Origin: Vibrio chagasii | GTDB lineage: Bacteria > Pseudomonadota > Gammaproteobacteria > Enterobacterales > Vibrionaceae | Length of the DNA stretch: 64,000 nucleotides | Assembly (NCBI GenBank): GCA_041879415.1 | Contig: CP090851.1 | Location: 310,001-374,000 of the forward strand | Reading direction: 5' to 3' | In this document: positions 59,394-64,000 of the stretch, in pieces | Layout of the letters: the number at the start of each line of letters is the position of its first letter | Numbering within the stretch: the first letter of the stretch is position 1 | Translations under genes and position numbers: made by a program | The notes under the pieces: model-generated | What the model saw: only the letters and a program-made list of their open reading frames with translations | Database searches by the model: none | Told to the model about the DNA's origin: nothing

Positions 59394-60462
59394 AATGGTC
59401 AGTCGTTGGTATAAACGACGTTTCTCTGATCCACACGCTGTCAGTTTGGTTGCCATCATTCTATTCGGCTTTATTACTATCTACTTCTTTGGTCACCTGA
59501 TCGCACCACTGTTGGTGGCGATTGTGTTGGCTTATTTGCTTGAGTGGCCAGTGACTCAACTTCAACGACTCGGTGTTCCAAGAACGCCATCGGTGATGTT
59601 GGTGATCTTGATGTTCTTTAGCCTAATGCTACTAGCGATATTTGGATTAGTGCCAACCATTTGGGAGCAAGTGGGTAACCTAATCAATGATATTCCGAGC
59701 ATGTACGGTAGCTTGCAGAAGTTCATTGCAACGATTCCAGAACGTTACCCTGAGCTTGCGAACTTGCAGATTGTTGAGTCTGTCATGTCTAACGCGAAGA
59801 ACAAGGCGTTGGGCATGGGTGAGAGTGTGGTGAAAGGCTCGTTAGCGTCTCTGGTTAGTTTAGCGACGCTAGGTGTTTATCTGATCTTAGTACCACTGCT
59901 TATTTTCTTCTTACTGAAAGACAAAGAAGAGATGATCAGAATGGCAAGTGGTGTGCTTCCTCGAAACCGTCGCTTAGCGACCAAAGTATGGGAAGAGATG
60001 AACGAACAAATCTCGAACTATATCCGCGGTAAGGTGCTAGAAATTTTAATCGTAGGTGGCGTTAGCTACGTAACTTTCGCGATTTTAGACCTTCGCTACT
60101 CCGTATTATTAGCGGTTGCTGTCGGTTTCTCGGTATTGATTCCATACATTGGTGCAGCGGCGGTAACCGTACCAGTTGCCATTGTTGGTTTGTTCCAGTG
60201 GGGGCTTGAGCCTCAATTCTACTGGCTATTATTGGCTTACGGCATCATTCAAGCCCTAGATGGTAACGTGTTAGTGCCGGTTCTGTTCTCTGAAGCAGTG
60301 AATCTACACCCTGTGGCGATTATTGTGGCGGTATTAGTGTTTGGTGGACTTTGGGGATTCTGGGGCGTGTTCTTCGCGATTCCACTGGCGACCTTAGTGA
60401 AGGCGGTTTGGAATGCCTTACCTAGCCATGCATTAGATGATGACCCTGTGCATCATCAGTAA
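59386..60462 (+). CDS. perM: AI-2E family transporter / PerM-like permease
   Basis: A 358-residue membrane protein with eight hydrophobic segments: two near residues 17-50, one near 65-85, one at 155-180 and a cluster over 205-340. LDGNVLVPVLFSEAVNLHPV near 300 is the conserved family block. Homologues are E. coli PerM (YfgO) and TqsA-like exporters, and the substrate is unknown. It lies near bepA and bcp, as in E. coli. Confidence 0.88.
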   Translation: MLEMVSRWYKRRFSDPHAVSLVAIILFGFITIYFFGHLIAPLLVAIVLAYLLEWPVTQLQRLGVPRTPSVMLVILMFFSLMLLAIFGLVPTIWEQVGNLINDIPSMYGSLQKFIATIPERYPELANLQIVESVMSNAKNKALGMGESVVKGSLASLVSLATLGVYLILVPLLIFFLLKDKEEMIRMASGVLPRNRRLATKVWEEMNEQISNYIRGKVLEILIVGGVSYVTFAILDLRYSVLLAVAVGFSVLIPYIGAAAVTVPVAIVGLFQWGLEPQFYWLLLAYGIIQALDGNVLVPVLFSEAVNLHPVAIIVAVLVFGGLWGFWGVFFAIPLATLVKAVWNALPSHALDDDPVHHQ

Positions 60463-60478
60463 CGAAAAATGAATGATA

Positions 60479-60511
60479 AAAAAGGCGACTATCAATGATA
60501 GTCGCCTTTTT
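60479..60511. terminator. bidirectional terminator between perM and bcp
   Basis: AAAAAGGCGACTATC and its complement form a 15-bp perfect stem with an AAT loop between convergent genes. Confidence 0.93.
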
Positions 60512-60555
60512 AATTTATCTTAGTTGGTAGTGAGTCTAGCTCACCTCAACCGACA

Positions 60556-61026
60556 TTAAGCTTCTTGGTTGAAGTACTCTAGAACCACTTCGTGGTGAGT
60601 CTTAGTCTTGAACTTGTTGAAGACGTGCTCAATCTGACCTTCTTCATCAATTAGGAAGCTAATACGGTGCAGGCCATCGTAAACCTTGCCCATGAACTTC
60701 TTCTCGCCCCAAACACCGAACTGCTCAGCAACACTGTGGTCTTCGTCAGATAGTAGTGTGAAGTTTAGAGATTTCTTCTCAATGAAGTTAGGCAGGCGTT
60801 TCACTGGGTCGATGCTGACACCCAGAACAACCACGTTTAGGTCATCCAGCTGTGCTTTGATATCACGCAGGCCTTCCGCTTGAACGATACAACCTGGAGT
60901 CATTGCTTTTGGGTAGAAGTAGAAAAGTACTTTTTTACCTTTGAAGTCACCAAGAGATACGATATTGCCATCTTGATCCGGAAGAGAAAAAGCAGGTGCT
61001 GGAACACCAGCCGTTAGCGTATTCAT
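60556..61026 (-). CDS. bcp: thiol peroxidase Bcp (one-cysteine form)
   Basis: A 156-residue peroxiredoxin of the PrxQ/Bcp type, reducing hydroperoxides in the cytoplasm. The peroxidatic Cys46 is in YPKAMTPGCIVQAEGLRD. In E. coli the resolving Cys is five residues later (VQACGLRD), but here that position is Glu51 and Cys46 is the only cysteine in the protein. It would have to be recycled by an external thiol. The remaining blocks LLSDEDHSVAEQFGVWGEKK and GLHRISFLID are standard. It is 12 bases downstream of gcvR. Confidence 0.94.
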   Translation of the reverse strand: MNTLTAGVPAPAFSLPDQDGNIVSLGDFKGKKVLFYFYPKAMTPGCIVQAEGLRDIKAQLDDLNVVVLGVSIDPVKRLPNFIEKKSLNFTLLSDEDHSVAEQFGVWGEKKFMGKVYDGLHRISFLIDEEGQIEHVFNKFKTKTHHEVVLEYFNQEA

Positions 61027-61038
61027 GATATTTCCTTT

Positions 61039-61581
61039 TTAAAGACTGTTTTTAATAAAATTGAGCGAGCCTTGGACTGATAGGCTCTGACACAGCGAGT
61101 TGAATTCTTCTTGTAGCTGCATCAAATTACATTCTGATTGCACAGAAGCGGTAATAGAGATATGGAATTGGTCGTTGTCGAGCTGGACCTTAGATTTATT
61201 GATCGTTTGTGCGCTCAGCGAGTCGAGGCCGATGTCTCGATCTGCAAAGAACTGTGTGAACTGCTCGGTCAGGCCGAGTTTGTCATCTGACTCAACGAAC
61301 ACTTCTAGCGTGTAGGAGTTCTCTACCACATCGTGCGGAGAGGTTCGCTTCATAATCGTAATCAAGTCGTGCTCTTGGCCAAGCAAGGGCAGGGTGGTTT
61401 CAACACGGGTGATGTTGTTTGCTTTACCAGACAGTAGCATGATAAGCGTAAATTCTTCGCCAAACAGGGCGATACGGCTATCAATAATGTTACAGCCTGA
61501 TTGGGTGACCAAGTGAACCACTTGGTTACATACACCTGGGCGATCTGTGCCCACAGCTGTGATTACTAGATGTTGAGTCAT
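61039..61581 (-). CDS. gcvR: glycine cleavage system transcriptional repressor
   Basis: A 180-residue cytoplasmic protein with two ACT domains (about residues 4-80 and 92-170). The N-terminal signature is LVITAVGTDRPGVCNQVVHL. In E. coli GcvR binds GcvA and, without glycine, turns it into a repressor of gcvTHP. It is upstream of bcp on the same strand and divergent from dapA, as in E. coli. Confidence 0.9.
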   Translation of the reverse strand: MTQHLVITAVGTDRPGVCNQVVHLVTQSGCNIIDSRIALFGEEFTLIMLLSGKANNITRVETTLPLLGQEHDLITIMKRTSPHDVVENSYTLEVFVESDDKLGLTEQFTQFFADRDIGLDSLSAQTINKSKVQLDNDQFHISITASVQSECNLMQLQEEFNSLCQSLSVQGSLNFIKNSL

Positions 61582-61955
61582 AAAATCACGTCTCTATATA
61601 TTCCATTGATTCATGCATGTTAGCACAGTTAGCAAGAGGAATAAGCGTGCGAGCGGGGCTTTTTATGACTCATCTTGCGTCTAACTGGCAACAAATGATA
61701 AGAATATCTAAAACGCGGAAACGCAAGTTTGTCGAGTGGCTGCACAGCTTACCTGATACTGACATCGACGGGTTTCCTATCCGTTAGATTGAGCTCAGGT
61801 TATCCAAATTATAGGCTGAACGGTGCGATAAGCCGTTTAACCTCAAACATACGACAATATTTCATACCGATGTTGCCGCTAAGCCACTTTAATGTCTTGT
61901 GTTTATTGATTGGCTTACAGTAACATGCAAAAAGAATAAATTAAGGGAGATAGAC
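61582..61955. other. 374-base gcvR-dapA intergenic region
   Basis: It contains promoters for divergent gcvR and dapA that I cannot place with confidence, and a possible 56-codon ORF (61617..61787). The region from 61700 to 61870 is less AT-rich than most gaps here. The dapA ribosome-binding site AAGGGAG is at 61943..61949. Confidence 0.5.
61617..61787 (+). CDS. possible small ORF upstream of dapA (56 residues)
   Basis: An ATG at 61617 opens 56 codons ending at TAG. The product is basic and hydrophilic toward its end (SKTRKRKFVEWLHSLPDTD, then IDGFPIR). Alternative starts are GTG at 61647, which has AGAGGA six bases before it, and ATG at 61665. The GTG start would give 46 residues. I recognise no family. 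The good ribosome-binding site and protein-like composition are the only support; chance is not excluded. Confidence 0.35.
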   Translation: MLAQLARGISVRAGLFMTHLASNWQQMIRISKTRKRKFVEWLHSLPDTDIDGFPIR

Positions 61956-62834
61956 ATGTTTTCAGGAAGTATCGTTGCGCTAGTTACGCCATTTAACGCA
62001 GATGGCGAAGTGGATTTCGACAGCCTTAAAAAGTTAGTTGAGCACCATGTTGCTGCAGGTAGTGATGGTCTGGTTGCGGTTGGCACAACAGGTGAGTCTT
62101 CAACACTCACAATTGAAGAGCATGTCAAAGTCGTCAATAAGATCGTTGAATTTGCTGATGGTCGTATCCCAGTTATCGCAGGTACAGGCGCTAATGCTAC
62201 GCACGAGTCAGTACTATTCAGTCGTTTATTGAACGGTTCTGGTATTGCAGGTTGCCTGAGCGTAACGCCTTACTACAACAAACCGACTCAAGAAGGTTTG
62301 TACCAACACTACAAAGCGATTGCTGAAGTAAGTGACGTTCCTCAAATCCTATACAATGTACCGGGTCGTACTGCTGTAGACCTATTACCAGAGACAGTTG
62401 CTCGCCTTTCTGAGATCGAAAACATTGTTGCACTTAAAGATGCGACGGGTGATCTCGACAGAATTGCAATTCACCGTGAACTTTGTGGCGAAGATTTTAT
62501 CTTACTAAGTGGTGATGACTTAACAGGTCTAGAATTTGTTAAGCGTGGTGGCGATGGCGTGATTTCTGTAACGAATAACGTTGCAGCGGCGGATATGGCT
62601 ACTATGTTCAAACTTGCGAAAGAAGGTAAGTTTGAAGAAGCTGAAGCGATCAATGAGCGCTTGATGCCTCTACATAAGAATTTGTTCGTTGAGTCTAACC
62701 CTATTCCCGTAAAATGGGCGGTTCATAAAATGGGTCTGATTGCTGAAGGTGGCTTACGTCTGCCTCTGACTGAACTGTCAGAACCAGCTCAACCTGTTGT
62801 TGCTCAAGCAATGACTGAAGCGTGTATTTACTAA
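61956..62834 (+). CDS. dapA: 4-hydroxy-tetrahydrodipicolinate synthase
   Basis: A 292-residue TIM-barrel aldolase that condenses pyruvate with aspartate semialdehyde, the branch point to diaminopimelate and lysine. The Schiff-base Lys161 lies in [12 protein letters not shown], the catalytic Tyr133 in [13 protein letters not shown], and Thr44-Thr45 in [10 protein letters not shown]. The open frame extends 19 codons upstream, but AAGGGAG fixes the ATG at 61956. It is followed by bamC after 49 bases, as in E. coli. Confidence 0.97.
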   Translation: MFSGSIVALVTPFNADGEVDFDSLKKLVEHHVAAGSDGLVAVGTTGESSTLTIEEHVKVVNKIVEFADGRIPVIAGTGANATHESVLFSRLLNGSGIAGCLSVTPYYNKPTQEGLYQHYKAIAEVSDVPQILYNVPGRTAVDLLPETVARLSEIENIVALKDATGDLDRIAIHRELCGEDFILLSGDDLTGLEFVKRGGDGVISVTNNVAAADMATMFKLAKEGKFEEAEAINERLMPLHKNLFVESNPIPVKWAVHKMGLIAEGGLRLPLTELSEPAQPVVAQAMTEACIY

Positions 62835-62883
62835 AAACGTATGAAGTGATGCCGAAGCGAACCTTCGGCATTTAGGAGTATAA

Positions 62884-63930
62884 ATGAAGTATTCTCACCA
62901 GCTAGTGATTGGGTCACTGGCTGTTTTCGTTCTTACAGCATGTTCTGGCAGCCCGACTCAACGTCGTCAAGCCAAAGATGATTTCGAATACTTAGAAACA
63001 CCTGAGTTTTCACAATGGCAGCTGCCTGAAGATGCTCAGCCTCAGTTCTACCCAAATTATGACATTCCAAGCGGTGACTTCACTGGTGGTGTAGGCCCTT
63101 CCGTGGATATTCGTCCACCACAACAGGTTCTTGAATTGATCCCTGGTGCTCGTGCGGAGCGTCAAAACGGTGAAGTAACGTTATGGCTGCTTCGTGCTGA
63201 AGAAGCAGACCGTGTATGGCAAACGGCTGTCGACATGTTAGCTCAACGTGGTATTGGTATTCGTGAACAGTCTGAGAATGAGATTGAGACCGATTGGGTT
63301 ACTTGGGTCTCTGAAGACGAAGACGTAGAGATTGGCAGCCGCTACTCTATCTCTCGCTTCCAAGCGAACAACCGTCATGGCTTTAAGATTAATCTTATTG
63401 ATTGGCGTGAAGGCAACGAAGAGAAGCCAGTAACGGCAACCAACAAAGAACGTTACAACGCTTTCCTAACCAACTTAGTGATGGCTAAGTACGATGAAAA
63501 CCTTCGTGCTGAAGCGGCACTGAAAGCACAAGAGCTAGTGAAGCGCATTCCTATCTCGATGGGCTCTGACCGCAGTGGTTTCCCTGTGATTATTGCTCGT
63601 ACGCCATACAACGTATTCTGGCAGCGTCTGCCTACCTTGTTGCCGGCGATGGGCTTTGAGCTTGAAGAGCGTAACCAATCTCAGGGTACGGTTAAAGCTA
63701 AGTACGCAGCGCCAGATGATGAGTTCTGGGAAGAGGTTGGTTTACAGCCTGTTGATCTAGCGCCAGGTACATATAACTTCCTATTTGGTGACCTTGGTAA
63801 CCGTACGTCAATTAACGTGACGGACGCATCAGGTAAGCCTGTAGAAGAAGAGCTACTTAAGTCACTGGTTCCTGTTCTAGCACACGTTGCAGACCAAACC
63901 AAAGATGACAAAGCGGCGAAAGCTGAGTAA
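62884..63930 (+). CDS. bamC: outer membrane assembly lipoprotein BamC
   Basis: A 348-residue lipoprotein (formerly NlpB) of the BAM complex. The lipobox VLTAC gives lipidated Cys20. An unstructured N-terminal segment (about 25-95, ending LELIPGARAERQNGEV) binds BamD in E. coli. Two helix-grip domains follow (about 100-215 and 225-335). It is downstream of dapA, as in E. coli, and is followed by a terminator. Confidence 0.93.
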   Translation: MKYSHQLVIGSLAVFVLTACSGSPTQRRQAKDDFEYLETPEFSQWQLPEDAQPQFYPNYDIPSGDFTGGVGPSVDIRPPQQVLELIPGARAERQNGEVTLWLLRAEEADRVWQTAVDMLAQRGIGIREQSENEIETDWVTWVSEDEDVEIGSRYSISRFQANNRHGFKINLIDWREGNEEKPVTATNKERYNAFLTNLVMAKYDENLRAEAALKAQELVKRIPISMGSDRSGFPVIIARTPYNVFWQRLPTLLPAMGFELEERNQSQGTVKAKYAAPDDEFWEEVGLQPVDLAPGTYNFLFGDLGNRTSINVTDASGKPVEEELLKSLVPVLAHVADQTKDDKAAKAE

Positions 63931-63947
63931 GCAAAGCTTAATAGACT

Positions 63948-63976
63948 AAAGGGCCTCGGAAAATAGGCCCTTTTAG
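63948..63976 (+). terminator. terminator of dapA-bamC
   Basis: TAAAGGGCCT/AGGCCCTTTTA stem with an 8-base loop and T-run, 17 bases after bamC. Confidence 0.88.
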
Positions 63977-64000
63977 TTCAACCAATGTTTCAGTGTAAAC

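Overview
The window is a stretch of chromosome from a member of the Vibrionaceae, almost certainly a Vibrio. The evidence is the family-level protein matches, the heavy use of CTA/CTT leucine and CGT arginine codons, a CsrB-type RNA with a VarA/UvrY-type upstream site, and a gene order (glnD-map-rpsB through dnaE-accA, mltD-gloB-rnhA-dnaQ, fadE-gmhA-yafJ, purN-purM-upp-uraA) that I know from Vibrio and, partly rearranged, from E. coli. The species cannot be fixed from this sequence alone. No rRNA, tRNA, insertion sequence, prophage, integron cassette or CRISPR array is visible. Nearly all of it is core, vertically inherited DNA.

Layout. 1-7.7 kb: a partial DUF4250 gene, yaeP, yebE, proS and trmO on the minus strand, then the zinc-independent ribosomal proteins L31B and L36B behind a Fur-like and a Zur-like site, an AbgT-family transporter, an OmpV/MipA outer-membrane protein and yaiI. 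7.7-8.7 kb: a small KfrA-like DNA-binding protein and a 0.4-kb CsrB-family regulatory RNA. 8.8-12.3 kb: a GNAT acetyltransferase, DUF3301 and DUF3549 proteins, yqcC-truC and yaeH. 12.5-36.1 kb: glnD and map (minus), then the long plus-strand macromolecule and envelope cluster rpsB-tsf-pyrH-frr-uppS-cdsA-dxr-rseP-bamA-skp-lpxD-fabZ-lpxA-lpxB-rnhB-dnaE-accA. 36.2-45.8 kb: tilS, a small cytochrome c, glnB, yafD, a Yip1 protein with mltD, gloB, yafS, rnhA, dnaQ and a TIGR03503-type membrane protein. 46-50.2 kb: fadE, gmhA, yafJ. 50.3-64 kb: purN-purM, upp, uraA, a DUF2066 protein, DUF2069-wrbA-arsC, bepA, a TusA-like protein with perM, bcp-gcvR, dapA and bamC.

How the genes work together. The 16.6-36.1 kb block joins translation (S2, EF-Ts, RRF), isoprenoid carrier synthesis (Dxr, UppS), phospholipid and fatty acid supply (CdsA, FabZ, AccA), lipid A synthesis (LpxD, LpxA, LpxB), outer-membrane protein assembly (BamA, Skp; also BamC and BepA at the far end) and the sigma-E stress protease RseP. 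Nitrogen signalling is represented by GlnD and its target PII (GlnB) 23 kb apart. Nucleotide metabolism (PurN, PurM, Upp, UraA) has a PurR-type operator, and FadE has a FadR-type operator.

I did not find a new multi-gene system. The items most worth a second look are regulatory or small: the csrB-family RNA with its activator site, paired Fur/Zur-like sites before the alternative ribosomal proteins, a methionine aminopeptidase with three insertions near the active site, a peroxiredoxin (Bcp) reduced to one cysteine, a possible 56-residue ORF before dapA, and the absence of hda and dapD from their expected places.
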